Positions 1 through 5,426 of a DNA stretch of 6,108 nt are shown piece by piece. Under the pieces are notes generated by a model. That model searched no databases, was not told the DNA's origin, and was given only the letters and a program-made list of their open reading frames with translations. Source of the stretch: JBGPGW01 sp041484095 (lineage in GTDB: Bacteria > Pseudomonadota > Alphaproteobacteria > CADEGL01). Each line of letters begins with the position of its first letter. Position 1 is the first letter of the stretch. The DNA lies in the NCBI GenBank assembly GCA_041484095.1, contig JBGPGW010000220.1, positions 1 through 6,108 on the forward strand, given 5' to 3'. A program made the translations under genes and the position numbers.

Positions 1-332
1 ATGCGGAGCTTCCGGGTGGTGTTGGTGCGATAGCGCTCGGCGGTGCAGTTCCTCAGGAATTTGAGGCTCCAGAAATACATCCGGATGTCGGGATTGAGCC
101 GGAAGATGAGCGCCGCGTCCTTGTCCCAGAGCGACTTCAGCAGGACTTTGGGCGCGCGCGGCGAGGCCCAGGCGAAGGCGTGCGCGACGGCGAGAAGGCC
201 CGCATTCTGGAAACTGGTTTCCATCGCGGCCCCGGGCTGACGGTCGATGAGCGTGACCTCGTGGCCCTCCTTGGCGAGAAAATACGTCGTCGCCATGCCC
301 ACGGCGCCCGCACCCATCACAGCTATTTTCAT
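1..332 (-). CDS. DadA-like FAD-dependent D-amino acid dehydrogenase, N-terminal part (cut by window edge)
   Basis: Members of this family oxidise D-amino acids to 2-keto acids and ammonia, usually passing electrons to the respiratory chain at the inner membrane. The reading frame is open from an ATG at 332 to the window edge (110 codons); the C-terminal three quarters are outside. The start MKIAVMGAGAVGMATTYFLA is a Rossmann FAD-binding fold with GxGxxG at residues 7-12, followed by an acidic strand end (D30). SFQN at 40-43 and WASP at 55-58 are DadA-type motifs. A Shine-Dalgarno GAGGGGG lies at 338-344, five bases before the ATG. The gene diverges from the aminotransferase. A gap-free hand alignment with the complete dehydrogenase at 3740-4987 gives 58 identities in 110 residues, so the two are paralogues. 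The substrate cannot be told from this fragment; glycine/D-amino acid oxidases are the nearest alternative. Confidence 0.9.
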   Translation of the reverse strand, partial: MKIAVMGAGAVGMATTYFLAKEGHEVTLIDRQPGAAMETSFQNAGLLAVAHAFAWASPRAPKVLLKSLWDKDAALIFRLNPDIRMYFWSLKFLRNCTAERYRTNTTRKLR

Positions 333-366
333 TTTGGCCCCCTCGAAGACGTCCTTTCGCGCCAAG

Positions 367-375
367 ACGTTAGCA
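367..375 (-). promoter_or_regulatory. Candidate extended -10 for the leftward DadA-like gene
   Basis: On the minus strand this reads TGCTAACGT: TAACGT preceded by TGn, which is an extended -10 pattern. It lies about 35 bases before the ATG at 332, a normal leader length. No good -35 is visible 17 bases upstream. The promoter proposed for the second dehydrogenase has the similar GCTACTGT, which may reflect shared ancestry. This is pattern matching only. Confidence 0.3.
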
Positions 376-425
376 CAGGGAAGGCGCGGCATGGTAGGGA
401 GTGACATTGCGCGACTGGGTCGCAT

Positions 426-451
426 TTGCGTCCTCTCGCGCCGCGACGCAA
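426..451. promoter_or_regulatory. Inverted repeat TTGCGTC-N12-GACGCAA, possible operator
   Basis: The 7-base arms at 426-432 and 445-451 are perfect reverse complements separated by 12 bases. The repeat lies between two divergent genes, 34 bases before the aminotransferase start. That is a natural site for a regulator of either gene, such as a LysR-, GntR- or Lrp-type protein. A transcribed hairpin is the alternative. No regulator gene lies in the window. Confidence 0.35.
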
Positions 452-484
452 GCCCGCCCGTCGAGGACGCCCATCGAGGGAATT

Positions 485-1868
485 ATGACCGACACGACCG
501 CCGCCATCCGCGAGAAGGACCTCCGCCATCACATTCACCCCTGGGGCGATCACCACGCCATGCGGAGCCAGGGTGCCAACGTGCTCGTGCGCGGCGAGGG
601 CGCCTATGTCTGGGATTCCGACGGGCAACCGGTTCATCGACGGCGTCGCCGGCCTCTGGTGCGTCAATATCGGGCACGGGCGCGCCGAGATGGCGGACGC
701 CATCGCCCAGCAGGTCCGCACCCTCACCTATTACTCCGCCTTCGGGGCCCAGACGAATCCCGTCGCGGCGACGCTCGCCGAGCGCCTCTGCCGCCTGACG
801 CCCAAGGGCCTCAACCATGTGTTCTTCTCGACGAGCGGGTCGGATGCGAACGAAACCGCGATCCGCACCGTGCTCCGCTACTTCACCCTCATCGGCAAGC
901 CGAACAAGCGCCACATCCTGACGCTCGAGGACGCCTATCACGGCAGCACCTATCTGACGGCGTCCATGTCGGGCCCGGCCTTCTATCCCGGCTGGGCGCG
1001 GGAGACCGGGTTCATCCATCGCGTCGCCAAGCCCTATCCCTATCGCTGTCCCCAAGGCATGGGCGAAGCGGCCTTCCTCGCCCATCTCGCGGCCAATCTC
1101 GAAGAGACGATCGAGCGGCTCGGCGCCGATCAGGTCGCCTGTTTCATCGCCGAGCCCATCATGGGGCGCGGAATCGTCCTGCCGCCCGAGGGCTATCACC
1201 GGCGGATGGGAGAGATCTGCCGCACGCACGGCGTGCTCTACATCTCGGACGAGGTGGTCACGGGCTTCGGGCGTCTCGGTCACGTCTTCGCGAGCGAGGC
1301 GCGCTTCGACATTGCGCCCGACATTCTCGTCTCGGCCAAGGGCATCTCATCCGGCTACATCCCGCTGGCCGCGACGTTCGTGTCGGATGAAATCTATGAG
1401 GCGCTCAGCGCGCCGGGCGAGGTCTACTACCACGGCTTCACCTATTCCGGGCATCCCGTCGCCTGCGCCGCGGCGTTGAAGAATCTCGAGATCATCGAAC
1501 GCGAGAAGATTTGCGAGACCGTGCGCGACCGGGGCCTCAGATTCCAGCGCATGCTCGAATCGCTCACCGACCTGGCGCTCGTCGGCGAGGCGCGCGGCAG
1601 CCATTACATGATGGGCATCGAGTTCGTCCAGAACCGGACGACGCGCGAACGCTTTCCCGAATCGATGAAAGTCTCCGAGCGCGTGACGCGGAAGGCCTAT
1701 GCCAAGGGCCTCATCGCCCGCGCGATCATGCCGGAGGTCGTGCTGCTCTCCCCCACCCTCGTGCTGAGCGAGTCCGACATCGCCGCGATCGAGCGAATCC
1801 TGCGCGAAAGCATTCGCGAGACGATGGACGAGCTGTCACGCGAGCGCCTCTGGCGCCCGGGGGCGTAG
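485..1868 (+). CDS. Class III PLP-dependent aminotransferase (omega-aminotransferase type), frameshifted near 623-625
   Basis: These enzymes move a terminal amino group, for example from putrescine, GABA, beta-alanine or taurine, to pyruvate or 2-oxoglutarate, using PLP in the cytoplasm. The start ATG at 485 follows GAGGG at 476-480. The N-terminus (HHIHPWGDHH) and the rest of the protein lie in two frames. The first frame runs through residue 46, and after a GGG run at 623-625 the homology continues one frame over as NRFIDGVAGLWCVNIG. Removing one G gives a 460-residue protein, normal for the family. In corrected numbering: SGS at 117-119 (phosphate site), YHG at 151-153, D255 in SDEVVTGFGR (ring nitrogen), K285 in SAKGI (Schiff-base lysine) and T319 in HGFTYSG. 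All expected catalytic residues are present. The N-terminal block resembles putrescine/taurine/beta-alanine-pyruvate aminotransferases more than GabT, but the substrate is not settled. As written, the gene would give only a short, aberrant product from its normal start. Confidence 0.92.
623..625 (+). other. Frameshift site: one extra G in a GGG run
   Basis: Codons GAT TCC GAC are in the frame of the 485 start. The conserved continuation (N48 R F I D G in corrected numbering) begins at 627 in the +1 frame. Reading GGGC as GGC restores the family sequence exactly, so a one-base insertion in the G run is the simplest explanation. It could be a sequencing error in a short homopolymer or a real inactivating mutation. 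Confidence 0.85.
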
Positions 1869-2233
1869 TCCGTGCGCGTTACACGCTTTTCGCTACCCCC
1901 ATGCGTTGAGAGACACGGCATAAGGAATTTTATCCCGCATTCCCTGGATGAACCACCGAGCGACACCGCGCTCACGGATGTGTCATCACGACGGGAGGTG
2001 TCTGTCTCAGTGACGAGGAAAAGGGCCAAATCGGTGAATCAAACGTCGTTTGGGATGCCGGAGACGACCGGAAACGCCGAGAGCACGACCCAGCCCGCCC
2101 ATGGCTATCGGGGAACCCCGCCGGCTGCTATCGTCCATGCCGTTCCGGAGTTCATCTGGGGAGTAAGGGTTAGGAACAAAAGCGAAGCCGAGTCTCGTTT
2201 GAGGATACCGCCTGGAAAAACGGGGAACTCAAG
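1869..2233. other. 365-base intergenic stretch with no recognised gene
   Basis: This stretch follows the aminotransferase stop. By eye it is less GC-rich and lacks the third-position bias of its neighbours. The longest frame through it starts at a GTG at 1872 and encodes no recognisable protein. A small perfect inverted repeat CGGGGAACCCCG lies at 2109-2120, too tight to form a good hairpin loop. I see no tRNA, no U-tracted terminator and no convincing promoter, although a promoter for the small gene at 2234 should lie here. Confidence 0.5.
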
Positions 2234-2443
2234 ATGCGAACACTTCAAATTGTCGCCATCGCGGGGGTTGTCGCTGCGCTTGCCGCCGCCATCGTATCGA
2301 TCACGTCGGGAGGCATCGAAGTTCACGACAACATGTTCGCTTACGTCAAGGATCTAAGAACGGCCGGGCGATACGCCGCGATTGCCGCGATCGCCAATGC
2401 CGTCGCTCTTGCGGCCAATATTTGGCAGACCCGTCTGAAGTGA
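2234..2443 (+). CDS. Small hydrophobic membrane protein, function unknown (69 aa)
   Basis: I do not recognise this protein. It is 69 residues with two hydrophobic segments, about 4-23 (starting LQIVAIAGVVAALAAAI) and about 46-64 (starting RYAAIAAIANAVALA). They are joined by a polar loop of about 20 residues (GGIEVHDNMFAYVKDLRTAG) and followed by a basic tail ending RLK. That predicts a helical hairpin in the inner membrane with both ends on the same side. A GGGGA stretch at 2222-2226 lies seven bases before the ATG. Codon use favours G/C third positions as in the neighbouring genes, unlike the bases just upstream. It stands alone, 365 bases after the aminotransferase and convergent with the ureohydrolase. 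It could be a chance ORF, but the ribosome site, hydrophobic pattern and codon bias argue for a real gene. Confidence 0.6.
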   Translation: MRTLQIVAIAGVVAALAAAIVSITSGGIEVHDNMFAYVKDLRTAGRYAAIAAIANAVALAANIWQTRLK

Positions 2444-2595
2444 AGGGACTCGGCCTGCGCGGCTTGTCCGGCGTGCCTGGCGAGGCTTGATTGCCCACGA
2501 AATTTTCGGTGCGCCACCGCAATGCTCGCGCGCCGTCTCGCAGAGACCGTCGCGCAGGTGATCGAGGCCGGCGCTCCGCTATCGGTTATGCGCCC
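2444..2595. other. Convergent intergenic region; weak hairpin only
   Basis: The small gene and the ureohydrolase converge on this gap. A perfect hairpin GTCTC-GCA-GAGAC lies at 2535-2547, flanked by GC-rich sequence, but no run of T follows on either strand. It could serve as a weak bidirectional, Rho-assisted end, though that is not shown. Bases 2522 to about 2600 read as a plausible helix (LARRLAETVAQVIEAGAPL), possibly a gene remnant. Confidence 0.35.
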
Positions 2596-3603
2596 TCACC
2601 CCCGCTGCCCGAACCGCCACGCGTCCTGCTTGCCTGCGCGCTTGGCCGCCAAGCACGCGATCGCCTCGGCGATAAGGCGCGCGGCGAGGAGACTCGTCGT
2701 GCCGCTTCGGTTGTCGAAATCGGGCGAGACCTCGACGACGTCGAAGCCGGCGAAGCCGTCGCGGCAGACGATGCGCACGCCTTCTATGATCTCGCGGCTC
2801 GTGAGGCCGCCGGGCTCCGGGCTGTTGGTGCCGGGGGCGTAGGCCGGGTCGACCGCGTCGATGTCGACGCTGACATAGATGGGGCGCCCGTCGGGCGAGG
2901 CGATCCGTCGCGCCTCCTCCGCCACCGCCGCCATGCCGCGCGCCTCGACCTCGGCGTTCGAGAACACGCGCATGCCGAGCTTCTTATAGAGCGGCGTCCA
3001 CTCCGGCACGTTCCGCGGCCCCTTGATGCCGATCATCGCGACGCGGCGCGGATCGACTTCCTTGATCTCGCAGATGCGCTTGACCGGCGACGCCCGCGTC
3101 AGGCGATCGCCGTTGAGGGATTCCGAGAGATCGAGATGGGTGTCGAAGACGATGACGCCCAACGGCCCGCCGGTCTTGCGCGCGACGGCCGCAACGGCGG
3201 GATAGGAGATGCCGTGATCGCCCCCCATCATGAGCGGCACCCCACCCGTGCCGTGGATCTCATCGATCCGCCGCTCGAGCCGCCGGTAGGATTCGGGCGT
3301 GTCGCCCGGCGCCACGTCGACGTCGCCGCAATCGACGACGCGTACATGATCGAGCGCCATCATGTCCCAGTCGAAATTGTAGTTGCCGAAGAGAAGCGAG
3401 AACTTGCGGATCTCCTGCGGCGCCCGGCGCGTCGCCCCGCCCCGATAGGTCGCGATGCCGTCATAGGGCATGCCGATGACGACGGCATCGGCCTTGATCC
3501 CCTTGAGCTGGGGCGCGTGCTCGACCGCCATGAAGGGCGGCACGTCGCCATACATCTTCGGGACGCCTGCCGGCTGCAGCGTGGTTTTGCGCGCGTCATC
3601 CAT
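2596..3603 (-). CDS. Agmatinase / guanidino-acid ureohydrolase (SpeB-like, arginase superfamily)
   Basis: This cytoplasmic, usually Mn-dependent enzyme hydrolyses a guanidino compound to urea plus an amine, for example agmatine to putrescine or 4-guanidinobutyrate to GABA. The protein is 335 residues, normal to slightly long for the family. Metal ligands are visible in order: H130 in MGGDHG, D154/H156/D158 in FDTHLDL, and D247/D249 in SVDIDAVDPA. E291 in EVSP fits the conserved late glutamate. The first metal loop is DTHLD, where DAHxD is commoner. I chose the ATG at 3603 because GAGGA (3612-3616) lies eight bases upstream and the family sequence begins soon after; in-frame upstream ATGs would add up to 22 residues and run into a palindromic repeat. 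It lies downstream of the DadA-like gene on the same strand, 136 bases away. Guanidinobutyrase or another guanidino-acid hydrolase is as likely as true agmatinase. Confidence 0.93.
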   Translation of the reverse strand: MDDARKTTLQPAGVPKMYGDVPPFMAVEHAPQLKGIKADAVVIGMPYDGIATYRGGATRRAPQEIRKFSLLFGNYNFDWDMMALDHVRVVDCGDVDVAPGDTPESYRRLERRIDEIHGTGGVPLMMGGDHGISYPAVAAVARKTGGPLGVIVFDTHLDLSESLNGDRLTRASPVKRICEIKEVDPRRVAMIGIKGPRNVPEWTPLYKKLGMRVFSNAEVEARGMAAVAEEARRIASPDGRPIYVSVDIDAVDPAYAPGTNSPEPGGLTSREIIEGVRIVCRDGFAGFDVVEVSPDFDNRSGTTSLLAARLIAEAIACLAAKRAGKQDAWRFGQRG

Positions 3604-3621
3604 GGCTTCTGTCCTCATCAG

Positions 3622-3650
3622 CCCCATGCTTCGACGAACTCGGCATGGGG
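3622..3650. repeat. Palindromic repeat copy A
   Basis: Perfect 8-base arms CCCCATGC (3622-3629) and GCATGGGG (3643-3650) flank a 13-base centre TTCGACGAACTCG. The centre shares TTCGA-N4-CTC with copies B and C. It ends 19 bases before the ureohydrolase start. It resembles the short TTCGACAAGCTCAG-type palindromes dispersed in alphaproteobacterial intergenic DNA. Confidence 0.8.
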
Positions 3651-3665
3651 GTTCATGTCCGGTCA

Positions 3666-3690
3666 TCATCCTTCGACAAGCTCAGGATGA
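3666..3690. repeat. Palindromic repeat copy B
   Basis: Arms TCATCCT (3666-3672) and AGGATGA (3684-3690) flank TCGACAAGCTC. Its orientation is the same as copy A. The bases just after A (3651-3664) and just after B (3692-3705) match at 12 of 14 positions (core TCCGGTC), so palindrome plus linker form a tandem unit of about 41-42 bases. Confidence 0.8.
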
Positions 3691-3705
3691 GGTTTCATAT
3701 CCGGT

Positions 3706-3734
3706 CCTCATGCTGAGCCTCTCGAAGCATGAGG
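3706..3734. repeat. Palindromic repeat copy C (inverted)
   Basis: Arms CCTCATGC (3706-3713) and GCATGAGG (3727-3734) are perfect. The centre matches copies A and B only when read on the other strand (TTCGA-N4-CTC), so this copy is inverted. On the minus strand it begins five bases after the dehydrogenase stop codon. The transcript would therefore fold a hairpin at its 3' end, which may stabilise or terminate the upstream message. No U-tract follows. Confidence 0.8.
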
Positions 3735-3739
3735 GATGT

Positions 3740-4987
3740 TCACTCGCCGTATGTCAGCCCTTCCATGTCCATCGCGGGCTTCCGCCCCAGCATGATGTCG
3801 ACGACGGCGCGCGAGGCACCACACGACATCGTCCAGCCGGCGGCGCCGTGGCCGACATTGAGAAAGAGATTCTTGTATTTCGCGCGGCCGAGGATCGGGG
3901 GCCCGTGCGGCGTCACGGGGCGCAGACACGCGTAATAGGTCGGGTTCGCGTAGTCGCCGCCATCGGGGAAGAGATCCTGCGCCACTTTGAACACGCCCCT
4001 AAACTGATGCGGCGCATAGGTCTTGTCGTGGCCGGCGAACTCGGCCTTCCCGCCCACGCGCAGGCGATTGCCCAAGCGCCCGAACGCGACGAGATTGTCT
4101 TCCTCGATGATGCCGACGGTGGGCGCGTGCTTGTATCCCTCGGTCGAGACGGTCGCGGTATAGCCCTTGATGGGATAGATCGGGAGGGAGAGGCCGATGC
4201 GCCGGCCGAGGCGCGCGCTGTCGAGGCCGAGTGCCAGCACATAGGAATTGGCCGTGAGGTCGCCCTTGTCGGTCGAGATTCCCGTGACGCGGTCGCCCTC
4301 CGTCTTGATTCCGGTCACGGAAGTGTTCAGGCGAAACGTGACGCCCTTCGAGGCCGAGAGCTTCGCGAGATTGCGCGTGAAGAGAAGCGCGTCGCCCGAG
4401 CCTTCGGACGGGCCGAAGAGACCGCCCGCGATCTTCTCGCGCGTGGGGCCAAGCGCCGGCTCGATCGCGACGCAGCGCGCGCGGTCGACATTCTCGAGCG
4501 GCAATCCGTGCCGGCGCAGAAGATCCCAGGCCGAGAGGCCGTGATCGAGTGTCTTCTGCGTGCGGAAGAGATAAAGGATGCCCTTGTCGTTGCCGTCATA
4601 GGCGATGCCTTCCTCGTCGCGGAGCGCCCGCACCATCGCCATCCCGTACATCATGACGCGCAGGATGCGGAGCGAATTGGCCTCGTAGCGCCCGGCCGTG
4701 CAATTCGCGAGGAATCTGAGACCCCAGAGCCAGAACTCCGGCTCGAAGCGCAGCTTGAAGCGAAGTGCGGGATCCTCCTGGAAGAGCGATTTGAGGAGCG
4801 TCTTCGGTGCCGCGGGCGAGGCCCAGGCCTGCGAATGGCCGGGGGCGAGCAAGGCGCCGTTCTGGAAGCTGGCCTCGAGGCCTGTGTCCTCGCGCCGCTC
4901 GATGACTGTGACCTCATGGCCTTCCCTCGCGAGGTACCAGGCCATGCTGACGCCGATGATGCCGCCCCCCATGACGATCGTCTTCAT
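3740..4987 (-). CDS. DadA-like FAD-dependent D-amino acid dehydrogenase, complete (415 aa)
   Basis: The enzyme is predicted to oxidise a D-amino acid (or a related amino acid) to the 2-keto acid at the inner face of the membrane, reducing FAD and then quinone. The N-terminal FAD motif is GGGIIG at 7-12 with E30 at the end of the second strand. Later DadA landmarks are SFQN (40-43), YPIKGY (271-276), LRPVTPHGPPILG (355-367, R356 as candidate carboxylate binder) and GHGAAGWTMSCG (379-390), the C-terminal FAD segment. The length is a little under that of E. coli DadA. The start ATG at 4987 has GGGGAG about three to five bases upstream. It is a paralogue of the fragment at 1-332, lies upstream of the ureohydrolase on the same strand and diverges from the dioxygenase. 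D-arginine dehydrogenase (DauA-type) is one candidate, suggested by the ureohydrolase; substrate choice is not visible in the sequence. Confidence 0.93.
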   Translation of the reverse strand: MKTIVMGGGIIGVSMAWYLAREGHEVTVIERREDTGLEASFQNGALLAPGHSQAWASPAAPKTLLKSLFQEDPALRFKLRFEPEFWLWGLRFLANCTAGRYEANSLRILRVMMYGMAMVRALRDEEGIAYDGNDKGILYLFRTQKTLDHGLSAWDLLRRHGLPLENVDRARCVAIEPALGPTREKIAGGLFGPSEGSGDALLFTRNLAKLSASKGVTFRLNTSVTGIKTEGDRVTGISTDKGDLTANSYVLALGLDSARLGRRIGLSLPIYPIKGYTATVSTEGYKHAPTVGIIEEDNLVAFGRLGNRLRVGGKAEFAGHDKTYAPHQFRGVFKVAQDLFPDGGDYANPTYYACLRPVTPHGPPILGRAKYKNLFLNVGHGAAGWTMSCGASRAVVDIMLGRKPAMDMEGLTYGE

Positions 4988-5026
4988 TGGCTCCCCCCGC
5001 CGGTCGTCCGAATGATCCCTGGCCCA

Positions 5027-5055
5027 ACAGTAGCGGAGACGCCGTATGCCGCCAA
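5027..5055 (-). promoter_or_regulatory. Candidate sigma-70-type promoter of the complete dehydrogenase gene
   Basis: On the minus strand TTGGCG (5050-5055) and TACTGT (5027-5032) are separated by 17 bases, the ideal spacing. The -10 ends 39 bases before the ATG at 4987, leaving a leader of about 30 bases that includes the Shine-Dalgarno. The fit to alphaproteobacterial promoters (TTG near -35, CTA-containing -10) is reasonable. Confidence 0.45.
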
Positions 5056-5068
5056 TGCTTCGGCTGGT

Positions 5069-5084
5069 GACCGACGTCTCGGTC
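5069..5084. promoter_or_regulatory. Inverted repeat GACCGA-N4-TCGGTC, possible operator
   Basis: The 6-base arms are perfect, with CTGG and CCAG flanks (5064-5067 and 5087-5090) extending the symmetry imperfectly. It sits 13 bases upstream of the candidate -35 of the dehydrogenase promoter, where activators commonly bind. The regulator is unknown. Confidence 0.35.
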
Positions 5085-5113
5085 GGCCAGCGGCAGCCCT
5101 GAAATCAAATCCA

Positions 5114-5129
5114 ATTGCGCTTGAGCAAT
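5114..5129. promoter_or_regulatory. Dyad ATTGC-N6-GCAAT, possible operator
   Basis: The arms at 5114-5118 and 5125-5129 are perfect. The spacing resembles LysR-family sites, though it is not an exact T-N11-A. The half-site TTGC(G) also appears in the inverted repeat at 426-451, in the other divergent region next to a DadA-like gene. A common regulator for the two loci is conceivable; chance is not excluded. Confidence 0.3.
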
Positions 5130-5168
5130 GTCATGAGGGCGCACCGATGTAGGATCGAAGCGCCGTCG

Positions 5169-5234
5169 CCCCCCTCCCTACCCTTCCCCTTGCAGGGGGA
5201 GGGACGCGAGCGCAGCGAGCGCGGGTGGGGGTCC
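5169..5234. repeat. GC-rich palindromic intergenic element
   Basis: A 9-pair stem with one G-T pair is formed by CCCTTCCCC (5181-5189) and GGGGGAGGG (5195-5203) around the loop TTGCA. An outer pairing, CCCTACCC (5176-5183) with GGGTGGGG (5223-5230), encloses a GCGAGCGCAGCGAGCGC direct repeat (5206-5222). The outer and inner stems share three bases and so compete. From general knowledge, elements of this pattern occur in many copies in Hyphomicrobiales intergenic DNA. The family is different from the TTCGA repeats near 3622-3734. Confidence 0.65.
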
Positions 5235-5289
5235 TATGCTCTCGCACTCAATGACCCGCCAAAGAATGAGCCAAGAGAAAAAGAGACGT

Positions 5290-5345
5290 GTGCCGCTTCG
5301 TCTTCCGACAGGCTCGGCACGAGGCGTGGGCGGGTGGTGCGTGCC
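5290..5345. repeat. Overlapping alternative hairpins with a degenerate repeat core
   Basis: GTGCCG (5290-5295) pairs with CGGCAC (5315-5320). GGCACG (5316-5321) pairs with CGTGCC (5340-5345). The two stems share bases 5316-5320, so only one can form at a time. Within the first lies TTCCGACAGGCTCGG, close to the TTCGACAAGCTCAG core of the repeats near 3622-3734, suggesting an eroded copy. Because the candidate dioxygenase promoter is downstream, this segment may not be transcribed with that gene. Confidence 0.45.
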
Positions 5346-5353
5346 GACGCCGG

Positions 5354-5382
5354 TTGATCCCGAGAGGGCGGCCGCTCTACTC
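5354..5382 (+). promoter_or_regulatory. Candidate promoter of the dioxygenase gene
   Basis: TTGATC (5354-5359) and CTACTC (5377-5382) are separated by 17 bases. Transcription would begin near 5389, giving a leader of about 38 bases to the ATG at 5427. The -10 is weak, so this is tentative. Confidence 0.35.
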
Positions 5383-5426
5383 TCCAAGCGCAAGACCGCG
5401 CGCGAATGACCAGAGCCAACGAACCC

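Larger units (their letters stand above)
333..484. other. Divergent intergenic region between dehydrogenase fragment and aminotransferase
   Basis: These 152 bases must hold the promoters of both flanking genes. I see a candidate extended -10 for the leftward gene and an inverted repeat near the middle, listed separately. A small hairpin GCGAC-TGG-GTCGC sits at 411-423. I could not identify a convincing -35/-10 pair for the rightward aminotransferase. Confidence 0.6.
4988..5426. other. Divergent intergenic region rich in promoters, dyads and palindromes
   Basis: About 440 bases separate the dehydrogenase from the dioxygenase. From left to right it holds a promoter for the dehydrogenase, two operator-like dyads, a long GC-rich palindromic element, a pair of overlapping hairpins and a possible dioxygenase promoter, each listed on its own. 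No protein-coding gene is supported here. Confidence 0.6.

Noticed and set aside
620..630. Programmed ribosomal frameshift in the aminotransferase
   Set aside because: No slippery heptamer or rare-codon shift site is evident, and class III aminotransferases are not known to use frameshifting. A one-base insertion is simpler.
483..1283. Minus-strand open frame (266 codons) opposite the aminotransferase
   Set aside because: It is a shadow of the aminotransferase reading frames with no family motifs.
2109..2120. CGGGGAACCCCG perfect inverted repeat as a hairpin or operator
   Set aside because: The two-base centre is too small for a loop without melting the inner pairs, and there is no promoter beside it, so chance in GC-rich DNA is sufficient.
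1872..2357. Plus-strand open frame of 161 codons from a GTG after the aminotransferase
   Set aside because: It lacks a clear ribosome site and third-position G/C bias, shows no recognisable motif and overlaps the better-supported small gene at 2234 in another frame.
2535..2547. GTCTC-GCA-GAGAC hairpin as an intrinsic terminator
   Set aside because: The stem is only five pairs and no T-run follows on either strand.
2522..2842. Plus-strand frame beginning MLARRLAETVAQVIEAGAPL
   Set aside because: The first 25 codons look protein-like, but there is no ribosome site and the rest is antisense to the ureohydrolase. At most it is a gene remnant.
2491..3690. Long plus-strand open frame (399 codons) opposite the ureohydrolase
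   Set aside because: It is the antisense shadow of a gene with all arginase-family metal motifs. Its translation is Arg/Asp/Ala-rich low-complexity, typical of the complement of GC-rich codons.
3622..3734. CRISPR array
   Set aside because: The repeats are palindromes in both orientations with diverged arms, and the linkers are near-identical instead of unique spacers.
3470..5152. Long plus-strand open frame (560 codons) opposite the dehydrogenase
   Set aside because: It is a shadow of the DadA-like gene, crosses two genes and a repeat array, and contains no recognisable domain.
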